A stretch of DNA of 64,000 nucleotides from Lysobacter changpingensis (GCF_017308985.1 NZ_JADWPE010000006.1:62001-126000); one strand, 5' to 3'; shown: positions 19,075 to 29,175, counted from the first letter of the stretch. Numbers and translations: made by a program. Notes: generated by a model from the sequence alone, not told the origin.

Positions 19075-19500
19075 ATGAAGATCGACGGCACCCGCACCAA
19101 CGACCGCGCCACCGAACTGATCCTGGCCTACTACGCCGCATTCAATCGCGGCGACTGGGACGGCATGCTCGCCCTGCTCGGCGACGAGGTGGTGCACGAT
19201 CTGAACCAGGGCCCGCGCGAAACCGGGCGCGAGGCGTTCTCGGCGTTCCTGCAGCGCATGCAGCGCAGCTATCGGGAGCAGCTGCACGACATCGTGGTGA
19301 TGGTCTCGCCCGATGGCGCGCGCGCCGCCGCCGAGTACATCGTCCATGGCGAATACCTCGCCGACGACACCGGCCTGCCGCCTGCGCGCGGGCAGAAGTA
19401 CGTGCTGCCCGGCGGCGCCTTCTTCGAGATCCGCGACGGCCGCATCCATCGCGTGACGAACTACTACAACCTCGAGGACTGGACCGCGCAGGTGCGTTGA
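19075..19500 (+). CDS. SnoaL/NTF2-like ketosteroid-isomerase-fold protein
   Basis: A 141-residue protein of the NTF2-like superfamily. It has the opening helix ATELILAYYAAFNRGDWDGMLALL, a strand with VVHDLNQGP, the RETGREAFSAFLQRM segment, and the closing FFEIRDGRIHRVTNYYNLEDW. The fold forms a small hydrophobic cavity that can bind or isomerise ligands; no specific reaction can be assigned. The ATG at 19075 fits the domain boundary. A REP-type inverted pair follows. Confidence 0.8.
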   Translation: MKIDGTRTNDRATELILAYYAAFNRGDWDGMLALLGDEVVHDLNQGPRETGREAFSAFLQRMQRSYREQLHDIVVMVSPDGARAAAEYIVHGEYLADDTGLPPARGQKYVLPGGAFFEIRDGRIHRVTNYYNLEDWTAQVR

Positions 19501-19502
19501 AG

Positions 19503-19610
19503 CCGGTCCTTTTGTAGCCGCCCGGGCAAGGCCGCAGGCCGCAGCCCCGGCACCGTGGCCGGAGCGTCCTACCCGGGTGCGCTTCGCTTACCCGGGCTAC
19601 AAAAGCCGGT
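19503..19610. repeat. REP-like inverted pair (BIME-like)
   Basis: The left unit, TTTGTAGCCGCCCGGGCAAG (about 19511-19530), and the right unit, ACCCGGGTGCGCTTCGCTTA followed by CCCGGGCTACAAAAG (about 19571-19605), are inverted. CTTTTGTAGCC and GGCTACAAAAG are near-perfect outer arms, and CCGG flanks both ends. The right unit is the reverse complement of the copy at 10654-10685. Confidence 0.8.
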
Positions 19611-19685
19611 GGCCCGCTGGCGATTCCGACGCGCCGCCGACATCGTCGCCGCTAGCATGGCGCCGGTTCCGTCAGCAGCGGGCAC

Positions 19686-21170
19686 ATGCGCCAACTCCTT
19701 CGATCGCCAGCGCTCTGGACCGCCGCGCTGGCGACCGTGCTGGCGCTGGCCTTCCTGGGCTCGCGCGGGATCTGGGATCCGGACGAAGGCCGCTACACCA
19801 ACGTCGCGCTGAACATGCTCGACAGCGGCGACTGGCTCAACCCGCGCCGCAACGACGAAGTCGGCCACTGGACCAAGCCGCCGCTCACGTACTGGGCGAT
19901 CGCCTCCAGCGTCGCGGTCTTCGGCGCCAACACCTGGGCCGCGCGCCTGCCCGCCGCGCTGTCGTACCTGCTGAGCGTATGGCTGGCGTGGCGCATCGCC
20001 GCGCGGCTCGCGCCCGGTTCGCAGCACGCCGCCGCGGTGGCGTACGCGACGATGCTGTTTCCCTTCGGCGCCTCGCAGCTGATCACCACCGATTACCTGC
20101 TCAGCGCGTGGACGACGCTGGCGATGTGGGCGTTCGTCGAGGCGCGCTTCGCGCCGGCGCCGCATCCGCGCTGGTGGATCGCGCTGATGTGGATCGCCCT
20201 GGCGCTGGCCTTCGTCACCAAGGGACCGGCCGGATTGTTCCCGCTGCCGGTGGTGCTGCTGTTCGACTTCCTGCTGCCGGGCCGGCGTGGACATCGCGTG
20301 CTGCAATGGTCGGGCGTGGTGCTGTTCGCGCTGCTCGCGCTGCCGTGGTACCTCGCGGTCTTCCACGGAAATCCGGGCCTGTTCGAGTACTTCGTCGGCG
20401 ACGAACTGGTCAATCGCATGACCACCGGCGAGTTCGGCCGCCACGCCGAGTGGTACGGCTGGATCGAAATCTACGTCCCCACGCTCATCGTTGGCACCCT
20501 CCCGTGGACGCCGACGCTGTGGCGCTGGACGCGCGGCCTGCCTGCCATGGTCCGGCCGTGGTGGCGCGATCCGGAGCGTCGCCAGCGCGACGCGCAATGG
20601 CTGCTGCTCGCGCTATGGCTGCTGCTGCCGTTGCTGGTGTTCTGCGTCGCGCGTTCGCGCATGCCGCTGTACCTGCTGCCGCTGTTCGTGCCGATGGCGG
20701 TGATCGTCGCAATGCAATGGGCGCGCGAAGGCCGCGGCCTGCCGTCGTGGCGGAAACTGCTGCTGTGGGTCCTGCTGCTGTTGCTGGCGAAGGCTGCCAC
20801 CGCGTACTGGCCCACGCACAAGAATGCGCAGGCGTGGGCGCAGGCGATCCTCGCGCGGGCGCCAGGGCCGGTGCGCGAGATCGTCTTCGTCGAGGACATG
20901 GCGCGGTACGGCCTGCACCTGGAACTCGGCCGTGGCACGCAGATCGAGAAGATCTCGCTGGACGCGCTGCAGGACCGGCGCTTCAACCCCGAGTACGACG
21001 AACCGCTCGCGGTCGAACTGGCCGAACACGAACAGCACGTGGTGTGGGTGTGCAAGCAGGCCGACTGGCCGACCGTGCGCGAGCGGGTGGACGGCTACGG
21101 CTTTCGCGCGGTTGCGCTGGGAACGCCGTTCGAGCGGCGCGTGATCTTCCGCGTCGAACCGCGCCGTTGA
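19686..21170 (+). CDS. ArnT-like glycosyltransferase (PMT/GT83 family)
   Basis: A 494-residue polytopic GT-C enzyme. The first periplasmic loop carries the catalytic-type acidic motif IWDPDEGRYTNVA (Asp-Glu near residues 32-35), and HWTKPPLTYW follows, as in ArnT-like 4-amino-4-deoxy-L-arabinose transferases. About a dozen hydrophobic helices and a short soluble C-terminal domain follow. Such enzymes use undecaprenyl-phosphate-linked sugars to modify lipid A or other acceptors; the sugar here is unknown, and no arn genes are nearby. REP elements lie on its 5' side and on the far side of the next gene. Confidence 0.85.
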   Translation: MRQLLRSPALWTAALATVLALAFLGSRGIWDPDEGRYTNVALNMLDSGDWLNPRRNDEVGHWTKPPLTYWAIASSVAVFGANTWAARLPAALSYLLSVWLAWRIAARLAPGSQHAAAVAYATMLFPFGASQLITTDYLLSAWTTLAMWAFVEARFAPAPHPRWWIALMWIALALAFVTKGPAGLFPLPVVLLFDFLLPGRRGHRVLQWSGVVLFALLALPWYLAVFHGNPGLFEYFVGDELVNRMTTGEFGRHAEWYGWIEIYVPTLIVGTLPWTPTLWRWTRGLPAMVRPWWRDPERRQRDAQWLLLALWLLLPLLVFCVARSRMPLYLLPLFVPMAVIVAMQWAREGRGLPSWRKLLLWVLLLLLAKAATAYWPTHKNAQAWAQAILARAPGPVREIVFVEDMARYGLHLELGRGTQIEKISLDALQDRRFNPEYDEPLAVELAEHEQHVVWVCKQADWPTVRERVDGYGFRAVALGTPFERRVIFRVEPRR

Positions 21171-21179
21171 ACCGGCGCG

Positions 21180-21785
21180 TCAGCGCTGCGTGCCAAGCGA
21201 CAGGTAATCGAGCCCCTGGCTCAGCAGGAGCCGCATCACCGACGCGCGCTCGCCGACCGGCCGCGCCGCCATCGCGTCCAGCAGCCAGCCGACCGAACGG
21301 CAGCGCGCGTCGTGATCGTCGCCGTTGAGCCCGGCGAGGAAGCCATCGTTCAGCAGCGCCGCACGCACGCCGGCCGCCTTCAGCGATTGCGCGGCGACGT
21401 TCGCGTCGTACGCCTGGCGCGGGCTCTGCGCGGCGGTGATGAAGAAATCCGCCGCCGCATCGGCGAAGCGCATGCGGCTTTGTTCGCTCAGCTGCGCGGC
21501 GATGCGGTTGTAGCCGTCCAGGCTGCGATCGGCCTGCGGATCGAACAGCGCGCACAGCACGCGCGCGTCCTGCGGCGCCCGCGCGCTCGCGTGCACCGCC
21601 TGGAAGAGGCCGTCGACGCTCGCGTCGGGCGCGCGCATCAGCAGTTCACGACCGTCGGCGATGAGCGCCCCGGGATCGAAGGCGTTGGGATCGAAGCTCC
21701 AGCCGCCCAGGTCCTGCGCGATGGCGGGCGCGGTCGAGGCGGCGAGCAGCGCGGCTGCAGCGAAGGTGAGCGGGGTTCGGGCCAT
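21180..21785 (-). CDS. Secreted hypothetical protein
   Basis: A 201-residue protein with a classical signal peptide (MARTPLTFAAAALLAAST, cleavage near AIAQ). The mature part is helical and Ala/Leu-rich with two cysteines (RVLCALFDPQ and DARCRSVGWLLD). I do not recognise a domain. The ATG at 21785 is selected because it starts the signal peptide, although the frame is open further upstream. It converges with the ArnT-like gene (9 bp between stops). Confidence 0.65.
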   Translation of the reverse strand: MARTPLTFAAAALLAASTAPAIAQDLGGWSFDPNAFDPGALIADGRELLMRAPDASVDGLFQAVHASARAPQDARVLCALFDPQADRSLDGYNRIAAQLSEQSRMRFADAAADFFITAAQSPRQAYDANVAAQSLKAAGVRAALLNDGFLAGLNGDDHDARCRSVGWLLDAMAARPVGERASVMRLLLSQGLDYLSLGTQR

Positions 21786-21840
21786 GTCGATGCGATGCCG
21801 TGTGCGATGCTGGGATCGTAGGAGGTGACGGCTGAACGAT

Positions 21841-22000
21841 GCTGTTGTCGCCCGGGGAAGCGAAGCGCACCGCGCCTCCGTGCAACTCAGTTGCGGTAGT
21901 GATGAACGCGCCGCAGCGCGCTGCACCATCGACGTGCGCACGTCCTTGTGGACTCGACGCGGCAACCCCGGTGCGCTTCGTTTACCCCGGCTACAGAAGC
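21841..22000. repeat. REP-like inverted pair
   Basis: The left unit, GTCGCCCGGGGAAGCGAAGCG (about 21846-21870), and the right unit, CCCCGGTGCGCTTCGTTTAC followed by CCCGGCTACAGAAGC (about 21966-21999), are inverted copies of the family seen at 10654 and 19571. They flank about 90 bp of unique sequence between the secreted hypothetical gene and the end of the EamA gene. Confidence 0.7.
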
Positions 22001-22003
22001 GAA

Positions 22004-22996
22004 CTACGCCCCGCGATCCCCCGACGCCTCATCGACCGCCCGCGCATCCCCCGCACTCGCCCGCGCCGCGACGATGCTGAACACCACGATCCCGATCACC
22101 ACCAGCACCGCACCGGCCAGCGCGCGGCCCTGCGGCCAGGCCTCGCCGAGCCACAACACGCCGATCAGCGTCGCGAAGAGGATTTCCGCCGCCTGCATCG
22201 CCTCGGCCGCGGCGAGCGCGGTCGGGTTGCTGCGCACCATGCCGGTCGCCTGGAAGAACAGCACCGTCGCGATCACGCCCGCGCCCAGCGCCACACCGGC
22301 GGCGAACGACACCTGCCCGAGCGGCGGCGCGCCGACGTTCGCCAGCGTGATCGCCGCGACCGCCCACCACATCGGCTGGCTCGCCAGGGTCATGCCGAAC
22401 ACGCGCTGCGTCGCGTTGAGCTCGACGCCGGCGCGTTCCAGGTGCAGCAACAGCCCGCGATTGCCCAGCGGATACGCGAACGCCGAGATCGCCACGAGCA
22501 CCAGCGCGATCCAGCCGTCGCGATCGAGCGAACCGCCGCCGTGGCCGAACTGCAGCAGCAGCACGCCGGCGACGACCAGCAATCCCGTCGCCAATGCCGG
22601 CAACGGCACGCGCCGGCGTTCGTCGCGATAGAGGAACGGCGCGCACAGCATCCCGGCGATGACGGTGAGCTGGAACGTGCCGGCGATCAGCCACGATGGC
22701 CCGCTCGATGCGGCGTAGCTCAGGCACAGATAGAACAGCACGAAGCCGATGCCGCTCCACAGCAGCCAGGGCCCGGGATGCGCGCGGATCGCCCGCCACA
22801 CCGGCGCGACGCCGCCCTGCCACGGCATCACCGGCAGCAGCAGCGGCAGCGTGATGAGGTAGCGCAGGCACGCGGTCCACGCCCAGTGGCCGCCCTCCAC
22901 CGCCGCCGCACGGTTGAGCACGTAGGTGCAGGTGAAAAAGAACGCGGAGGCGAGCGCGATGGCGACCGCCGTCAGCGCCGTGCCGCGCGCGTTCAC
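22004..22996 (-). CDS. EamA-family transporter at the end of the biotin cluster
   Basis: A 330-residue inner-membrane protein with about ten helices and two DMT/EamA halves (SAFFFTCTYVLNRAAAVEGG; FFQATGMVRSNPTALAAAEAMQA; LIGVLWLGE). It starts with GTG at 22996, overlapping the bioC stop by four bases (GTGA), so its translation is coupled to bioC. The DMT superfamily includes the E. coli biotin importer YigM, so transport of biotin or a precursor is a reasonable inference, not a demonstrated one. Confidence 0.85.
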   Translation of the reverse strand: MNARGTALTAVAIALASAFFFTCTYVLNRAAAVEGGHWAWTACLRYLITLPLLLPVMPWQGGVAPVWRAIRAHPGPWLLWSGIGFVLFYLCLSYAASSGPSWLIAGTFQLTVIAGMLCAPFLYRDERRRVPLPALATGLLVVAGVLLLQFGHGGGSLDRDGWIALVLVAISAFAYPLGNRGLLLHLERAGVELNATQRVFGMTLASQPMWWAVAAITLANVGAPPLGQVSFAAGVALGAGVIATVLFFQATGMVRSNPTALAAAEAMQAAEILFATLIGVLWLGEAWPQGRALAGAVLVVIGIVVFSIVAARASAGDARAVDEASGDRGA

Positions 22997-23913
22997 GAAC
23001 GCTTCCGCACCGGGATGCCGCTCGCCGGCACGCGCACTTCGTCGACGCCGCCGACGCGGATCGGCGTGCCCGGCTGCGGGCCCCACGCATGCGCGTAGAT
23101 CACTTCCCACGTCGCCGGCAAACGGCCGTCGCGACGCCACGGTTCGTACGCCTGCGCCGCGCGCGCGAAGCGCGAGCGTCCGGTGAGGCTGCGGCGCCGG
23201 TCGTGCATCGCGTTGGTCGCGCCGAGCGTGCGCAGTTCGCGCATCAGCCCGGCGAGGTCGTCGTGGCCGAGCACGAATTCATCGCGATCGAGCACCGGAT
23301 TCCTGAACCCCGCCGCGATCAGCGCATCGCCGAACTGCGCGATCGACGCGAACGGGCTCACGTGCGGCGCGTTGTCGGCCTGCGCGAAGGCCTCGCGCAG
23401 TTCGTGCAGTGTGTCCGGGCCGAACGTGGAGACGAGCAGCAGGCCGTCGGGCTTGAGCACGCGGCGGAAGCCCGCGAAGACCGCCGGCAGGTCTTCGACC
23501 CATTGCAGGCACAGGTTCGAGAACAGGATATCGACGCTCGCATCGCGCAGCGGCAGCGCGCGCGCGTCGGCGCACAGCCAGTCCGGTCGGCGCGCGACAC
23601 CGGGCAGGAACGACGGACGCCATCCTCCCGCGTGACCGCGCGCTTCGCCGAGCATCGGCTGGGCGAGATCGAGTCCGACCACGTGCGCCTTCGGCCACCG
23701 CTTCTGCATCGCCGCGCTCGCATGGCCCGGGCCGCAGCCCACGTCGACGACGAGTTCCGGCGGCGCGCGGTTCAGCGCGGGATCGTCGAGGTAATCGAGC
23801 TGCTCCATCAACCGCGACGCGACTTCGCGCTGCAACGCGGATGCGTCGTCGTAGTGGTGTGCGGCGCGCGAGAAGGCGCGGCGGACCTGGCGGTGGTCGA
23901 AGGTGTCGGTCAT
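22993..23913 (-). CDS. bioC: Malonyl-ACP O-methyltransferase BioC
   Basis: A 306-residue SAM-dependent methyltransferase that masks the malonyl-ACP carboxyl so that fatty acid synthesis can build pimeloyl-ACP methyl ester. It begins VRRAFSRAAHHYDDASALQ, the BioC N-terminal signature. Motif I is VVDVGCGPGHAS and motif IV is DILFSNLCLQWV. It is slightly longer than E. coli BioC (251), the extra length being a C-terminal extension. It is part of the leftward biotin cluster and overlaps the EamA gene; bioH lies upstream beyond a repeat block. Confidence 0.93.
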   Translation of the reverse strand: MTDTFDHRQVRRAFSRAAHHYDDASALQREVASRLMEQLDYLDDPALNRAPPELVVDVGCGPGHASAAMQKRWPKAHVVGLDLAQPMLGEARGHAGGWRPSFLPGVARRPDWLCADARALPLRDASVDILFSNLCLQWVEDLPAVFAGFRRVLKPDGLLLVSTFGPDTLHELREAFAQADNAPHVSPFASIAQFGDALIAAGFRNPVLDRDEFVLGHDDLAGLMRELRTLGATNAMHDRRRSLTGRSRFARAAQAYEPWRRDGRLPATWEVIYAHAWGPQPGTPIRVGGVDEVRVPASGIPVRKRS

Positions 23914-23927
23914 CTGCTTCTTTGCTC

Positions 23928-24098
23928 CCTCCCTTTGAAGGAAGGGCCGATTGGGATTCTGATTCGGCTTTTGGCTCCCTCCCCTTCAACGGGAGGGCTG
24001 GGGTGGGGATGGTGTTGCCTCGATCTCGACGATCGCCGCTTGGTCCGGTGGAGAAACACCCTCCCCACCCAACCCCCTCCTTGAAGGAGAGGACTCAA
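23928..24098. repeat. Composite C/T-rich palindromic repeat
   Basis: At least three units: CTCCCTCCCTTTGAAGGAAGGG (about 23927-23948); CTCCCTCCCC-TTCAACGGGAGGG with the GGGGTGGGGATGG tail (about 23973-24013); and the inverted ACCCTCCCCACCC with CTCCTTGAAGGAGAGG (about 24058-24094). Same family as 2003-2106. It fills the whole gap between bioH and bioC and may separate expression of the two. Confidence 0.75.
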
Positions 24099-24103
24099 GC
24101 GCA

Positions 24104-24877
24104 TCACGCCGGCGCCGTCACCGCACGCATGAACGCATCGATCTCGCCGGCAACTTCATCCGCCGCGCCGAGGAACGGCGCATGCCCCGCATTGCCGATC
24201 ACCACGCTGCGCGCGCCCGGCGTCATCGCCGCAGCGGCGGGCATCGCGCCAGCGGGAATGAGCCGGTCTCGACGGCCGGAAATCCACAGGCTCGGCACGC
24301 GCAACTGCGGCAGTTCGTCGCGCAGGTCGAGCCGGTCGAGCAACACGAGGCCCTCCTGCAACGCGCGCGGGGCCGGTTCGCCGCGTTCGAACGCCTGCGT
24401 CTTCAGGCTGCGCAGTTCCTCCTGCGCATAGCTGGAACCCAGCGCTTCCAGCGCGAGGAAACCCTCCAGCGTGCCGCGGAAATCGCGTCCGAGCGCCTCG
24501 CCGAAATCGCGGAACAGCGAGGGCTTCACGCCGTGCGGCCAGCGGTCGTCGATCACGAAGCGGGGCGAGGAGGCGATCATCACCAGGCCGCGCACTTCCT
24601 CCGGGAAATCCAGCGCCGCACGCAGCGCGAACTGGCCGCCGAGCGACCAGCCGAGCCACACCGCATCGGGCACGCGCGCGACCAGTTGCGCGGCCAGTGC
24701 TTCAGGCACGAGCGGCGTGGCGTCGTCGCGCGCGCGGCCGTGGCCGGGCAGATCGATCAGGTGGAGCGTGTAGCGATCCTGGAGGCGTTCGACCAGCGGC
24801 GCGAACAGCCCGCCGTGCATGGCCCAGCCGTGGATCAGTGCCAGCGCGGGACCCTGCCCGCGCGTTTCGATGTACAT
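24104..24877 (-). CDS. bioH: Pimeloyl-ACP methyl ester carboxylesterase BioH
   Basis: A 257-residue alpha/beta hydrolase that removes the methyl group added by BioC. It starts MYIETRGQGPALALIHGWAMHGG. The nucleophile elbow is LGWSLGGQFAL (Ser about 81). The acid region is ISGRRDRLIP, and the His is in IGNAGHAPFL. Length equals E. coli BioH (256). Position between the ACT protein/bioF and bioC supports the assignment. Confidence 0.95.
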   Translation of the reverse strand: MYIETRGQGPALALIHGWAMHGGLFAPLVERLQDRYTLHLIDLPGHGRARDDATPLVPEALAAQLVARVPDAVWLGWSLGGQFALRAALDFPEEVRGLVMIASSPRFVIDDRWPHGVKPSLFRDFGEALGRDFRGTLEGFLALEALGSSYAQEELRSLKTQAFERGEPAPRALQEGLVLLDRLDLRDELPQLRVPSLWISGRRDRLIPAGAMPAAAAMTPGARSVVIGNAGHAPFLGAADEVAGEIDAFMRAVTAPA

Positions 24878-24913
24878 GGGTGCAGCCGATGGGGGATGGA
24901 ATGGAACGTGGTG

Positions 24914-25314
24914 CTACGCGGCGCCGTCCCGGGCGAGGTCGGCCAGCACCGCCAGTGCGTCGTCGCGGCGGTTGGCCGGGACCAGCAGGTGATCGTGGTG
25001 GAAACCGGCGAGCACGTTGCAGGCGATGCCGCGCCGCGCCAGCGCGGTGGCGAAGGCGGCGGTCAGGCCGACCGCATCCAGCGCCGAGTGCACGCCCAGG
25101 GTGAGCCAGGCGGCCCGGAAATCGTACGGCAGGCCGCGCGCGTCGGCGACCTCGCAGGGCAGCACATAGGTGACGCCCTCGTCCTCGGTGACCATGGCGA
25201 GCGCCAGCGCGGCGAGCGTCGGGTCGGGCGCCGGCCGCGCGACGAAGGCGACGTCGCCCGCGCGCGCCGTGACGTTCAGCGTGGCGAGCAGTCGCGCGAG
25301 GTCGCGCTCGCCGC

Positions 25315-25318
<4 letters not shown>
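24914..25318 (-). CDS. ACT-domain protein inside the biotin cluster
   Basis: A 134-residue protein resembling stand-alone ACT-domain proteins of the DUF2241/ACT_7 type: [25 protein letters not shown] and [15 protein letters not shown] are the diagnostic blocks. ACT domains bind amino acids or other small ligands. Its ATG overlaps the bioF stop by four bases and bioH starts 36 bp downstream, so it is expressed with biotin synthesis. Whether it senses a biotin-pathway metabolite (for example alanine, used by BioF) is speculation. Confidence 0.8.
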
Positions 25319-26538
<1,220 letters not shown>

Positions 26539-26556
26539 GGCGCCGCCGGCAGGCCA

Positions 26557-27600
26557 TCACGCGGCGCAGTGCCGCGCCGGTTCGACGATGTCGGCATGGA
26601 CGGTCTCCCCTTGTTCGACCACGGGCATCGGACGCAAGCCCAGTCGGTCGAACAATGCCATATCGCGCTCGGTGTCGGGATTACCGGTCGTCAGCAATTT
26701 CTCGCCGTAGAAGATGGAATTGGCGCCGGCGAGGAAGCACAGCGCCTGCAGCTCGTCGCTCATGGATTCCCGGCCGGCCGAGAGACGGACCATGGAACGC
26801 GGCATCAGGATGCGGGCGACCGCGACCGTGCGGACGAATTCGAAGGGATCCAGCAGCTCGGTGCCGGCCAGCGGCGTGCCTTCGACCTGCACCAGGCGGT
26901 TGATCGGCACCGAATCCGGGTGCGCCGGCAGGTTGGCCAGCGTCTGCAGCAGGCCGGCGCGCTGGTCGCGGCGATCGCCCATGCCCACGATGCCGCCGCA
27001 GCAGGTCTTCATGCCGGCGTCGCGCACGTGCGAGAGCGTGTCCAGGCGGTCCTGCATCTCGCGGGTGTGGATGATCGCGTTGTAGAACTCCGGCGCGGTG
27101 TCGAGGTTGTGGTTGTAGTAGTCCAGGCCGGCGTCCTTCAGCGCGCGCGCCTGGTCGGCCGAGAGCATGCCAAGGGTGGCGCAGGTCTCAAGGCCCAGCG
27201 ATTTCACCTCGGAAATCATGGCGGCCACCTTCGGAATATCCCGATCCTTCGGCGAGCGCCACGCCGCGCCCATGCAGAAGCGGCTGGCGCCAGCGGCCTT
27301 GGCTTGGCGGGCCTTTTCGAGCACGGCTTCGGTGCTCATCAGCTTGGTCGCCTCCACGCCCGTGTGGTAGCGCGCGGCCTGGGGGCAGTAGCCGCAGTCC
27401 TCGGGGCAGCCACCGGTCTTGATCGACAGCAGGGTGCTGACCTGCACTTCGGCGGGATCGAAATTGGCGCGATGCACGGTTGCCGCGCGGTGCAGCAGCT
27501 CCGGGAACGGCAGGTCGAACAGCGCGCGGACCTCGGCACGGGACCAGTCGTGGCGCGGTTCGGCCGACTCGACGACGGGCAACTGGCTGATGGCAGGCAT
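26557..27600 (-). CDS. bioB: Biotin synthase
   Basis: A 347-residue radical-SAM enzyme that inserts sulfur into dethiobiotin. The radical-SAM Cys triad is in [12 protein letters not shown], and further [2Fe-2S] ligands lie in [12 protein letters not shown] and the [13 protein letters not shown] block. [13 protein letters not shown] and [14 protein letters not shown] are family hallmarks. The ATG at 27600 gives the normal start (length 346 in E. coli); the frame is open upstream only through GC bias. First gene of the leftward biotin cluster. Confidence 0.98.
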   Translation of the reverse strand: MPAISQLPVVESAEPRHDWSRAEVRALFDLPFPELLHRAATVHRANFDPAEVQVSTLLSIKTGGCPEDCGYCPQAARYHTGVEATKLMSTEAVLEKARQAKAAGASRFCMGAAWRSPKDRDIPKVAAMISEVKSLGLETCATLGMLSADQARALKDAGLDYYNHNLDTAPEFYNAIIHTREMQDRLDTLSHVRDAGMKTCCGGIVGMGDRRDQRAGLLQTLANLPAHPDSVPINRLVQVEGTPLAGTELLDPFEFVRTVAVARILMPRSMVRLSAGRESMSDELQALCFLAGANSIFYGEKLLTTGNPDTERDMALFDRLGLRPMPVVEQGETVHADIVEPARHCAA

Positions 27601-27637
27601 GGGGGAATTCCGATGTTTTCGGCGAGACAGGCCGGGC

Positions 27638-27692
27638 AGTCTGGAAACCATGGCGAACCCTGTCAACCAAACTGGCGCGCATGGAGTTGACG
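27638..27692 (-). promoter_or_regulatory. Candidate bioB promoter with BirA-like operator
   Basis: On the minus strand TTGACA (27666-27661) is a consensus -35 box. A weak -10 (CAGACT, 27643-27638) follows at 17 bp. The same bases form an inverted repeat: TGTCAACC at 27661-27668 and GTTGACG at 27686-27692, with GTCAAC and GTTGAC cores 18 nt apart. This resembles the BirA operator of gammaproteobacteria (TTGTAAACC-N14-16-GGTTTACAA). It also lies inside the first codons of comF as annotated here. Confidence 0.5.
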
Positions 27693-28378
27693 GACGGGCG
27701 TGGCGGTTTCCCGATCGTCTGCTGGCGTGCCGGTGTCTTGTATGCGGCGAACGCGGCTCGAATGGTCGCGATCTGTGTGTGTTCTGCAGCGAATCCCTGC
27801 CTTGGGTGGCCGCCGCGTGCGGACGTTGTGCCTTGCCGCTCGGCATCGACGCCGAGCTGTGCGGCGAGTGCCTGCGACGGCCGCCACCGCAGGCGGCGAC
27901 GCGCGCCGCTTTCATCTATCGCGCGCCCCTCGATCGGTTGCTGCCACGCGCGAAGTTCCATGGCGACCTCGCTTCGTTACGCCTGCTGTCGCAGCTGATG
28001 GCGGGGCGCGTGGCGGATGCCGACCGCCCATGCGCGCTGGTGCCGATCCCGCTGCACCGCGACCGTCTGCGACGGCGCGGCTACGACCAGGCGCTGGAAC
28101 TGGCCCGCCCGCTCTCGCGGCGCCTCGATGTACCGCTGCGGGACGACCTGCTGCGCCGCGTGCGTGCGACGTCGGCGCAGTCGCGGCTGGATGCGGGGGC
28201 GCGCCGACGCAACCTGCGGGGGGCGTTCGAGGTACGCGCTGGACCGGAGCTGCCTGCGCATGTCGCACTGGTGGACGACGTGATGACCACGGGCGCCACT
28301 GCGCGCTCCGCGGCGATGGCTTTGCTGCGGGCGGGGGTGCGGCGGGTCGACGTGTGGGTGTGTGCGCGGGTGCCGTGA
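27650..28378 (+). CDS. comF: ComF-family phosphoribosyltransferase-like protein
   Basis: A 242-residue ComF/GntX-type protein. It has N-terminal zinc-ribbon cysteines ([25 protein letters not shown]), then a phosphoribosyltransferase domain with [17 protein letters not shown] and the PRPP loop [14 protein letters not shown]. ComF proteins take part in DNA uptake and carbon-source use of DNA in naturally competent bacteria. The start is uncertain: the ATG at 27650 is preceded by GGAAACC, a weak ribosome-binding site. Starting there, the BirA-like operator lies within codons 4-15. Divergent from bioB by 49 bp. Confidence 0.9.
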   Translation: MANPVNQTGAHGVDGRAWRFPDRLLACRCLVCGERGSNGRDLCVFCSESLPWVAAACGRCALPLGIDAELCGECLRRPPPQAATRAAFIYRAPLDRLLPRAKFHGDLASLRLLSQLMAGRVADADRPCALVPIPLHRDRLRRRGYDQALELARPLSRRLDVPLRDDLLRRVRATSAQSRLDAGARRRNLRGAFEVRAGPELPAHVALVDDVMTTGATARSAAMALLRAGVRRVDVWVCARVP

Positions 28379-28433
28379 TGTGGGTCAGCGGCAGCAACGC
28401 TTGCTGCTTGTGCTGCCTCGCCTGCTCCGCAGT

Positions 28434-28560
28434 GGAAGGTTGGGGAGGGGTGAAGTGCACAGCGCCACGTCGCCAAAGCGCCGCATCGAGCTCCGTACGA
28501 ACCGTGCCTCCCCTCCAACCTCCCTCTGCAAGCAGGGTGAGGGGGAACGGCGGCGCCATC
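28434..28560. repeat. Degenerate C/T-rich inverted repeat
   Basis: GAAGGTTGGGGAGGGGTGAAG (about 28435-28455) and CCTCCCCTCCAACCTCCCTC (about 28506-28525) are inverted. A CTCTGCAAGCAGGGTGAGGG hairpin-like stretch follows. It is related to the units at 2003 and 23928. The rest of the 296-bp gap between comF and the RidA gene shows no other structure. Confidence 0.5.
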
Positions 28561-28674
28561 GCTCCGATGGGCGCTTGTCCAGTTCCCGATCTCCAGCGCC
28601 CCGACACACGAGCAACGGTTCAAACGCGATGACTACACCGACAGGGAGACCCGCCGCCCCAGCATCACCACGTC

Positions 28675-29175
28675 CTACTTCTCTTGCGGCTTCGCGATCT
28701 CCGCCCGAGCCCGCGCACCCGACCCCACCACCGCCTCCGCCCTGACCTCCATAGGCGCATTGCCCGCGTAGAGCGCCGTCGTCCCCACCGCCGTCCATGC
28801 CGGATAGTGATCCTTGAAGAACTCGCGATGCACCTTGAGCACCGGCGCGATGCGCTGGCGGAATTCGTCGTGATCGCGCGCGACGTGGAAGCTCTGCAGC
28901 TCGACGACGTCCTCGAGCGTCGCGCCGGCCTTCTCCAGGTGCGCCTTCAGCTGCTGGAACGCCCAGCGGATCTTCGCCTCCTCGTCCTGCCCTTCCAGCG
29001 CTGGAATGCCCGAGACGATCACCCGGTCTCCGACGCGCACGGCCGGCGTGTAATGCAGTGCGTGGTACGACCCTTCCCAGCCCGACGGTGCGAAATGCTC
29101 GCGCGTCGGCGCGTCCTGGGCCGCGGCACTGGCGGCGATCACACACAGGAACAACGACAGGCAGGCACGACGCAT
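28675..29175 (-). CDS. Secreted RidA/YjgF-family protein
   Basis: A 166-residue protein with a signal peptide (MRRACLSLFLCVIAASAAAQ) followed by a RidA-like domain: HYTPAVRVGDRVIVSGI, QQLKAHLEKAGATLEDVVEL, and PAWTAVGTTALYAGNAPMEVRAEAVV. Cytosolic RidA hydrolyses reactive enamine/imine intermediates; a periplasmic version suggests a different substrate. In the segment that in RidA carries the catalytic Arg the sequence reads APMEVRAEAVV, so an Arg is present nearby. The ATG at 29175 is chosen because it starts the signal peptide. Divergent from the HdeD-like gene. Confidence 0.8.
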   Translation of the reverse strand: MRRACLSLFLCVIAASAAAQDAPTREHFAPSGWEGSYHALHYTPAVRVGDRVIVSGIPALEGQDEEAKIRWAFQQLKAHLEKAGATLEDVVELQSFHVARDHDEFRQRIAPVLKVHREFFKDHYPAWTAVGTTALYAGNAPMEVRAEAVVGSGARARAEIAKPQEK

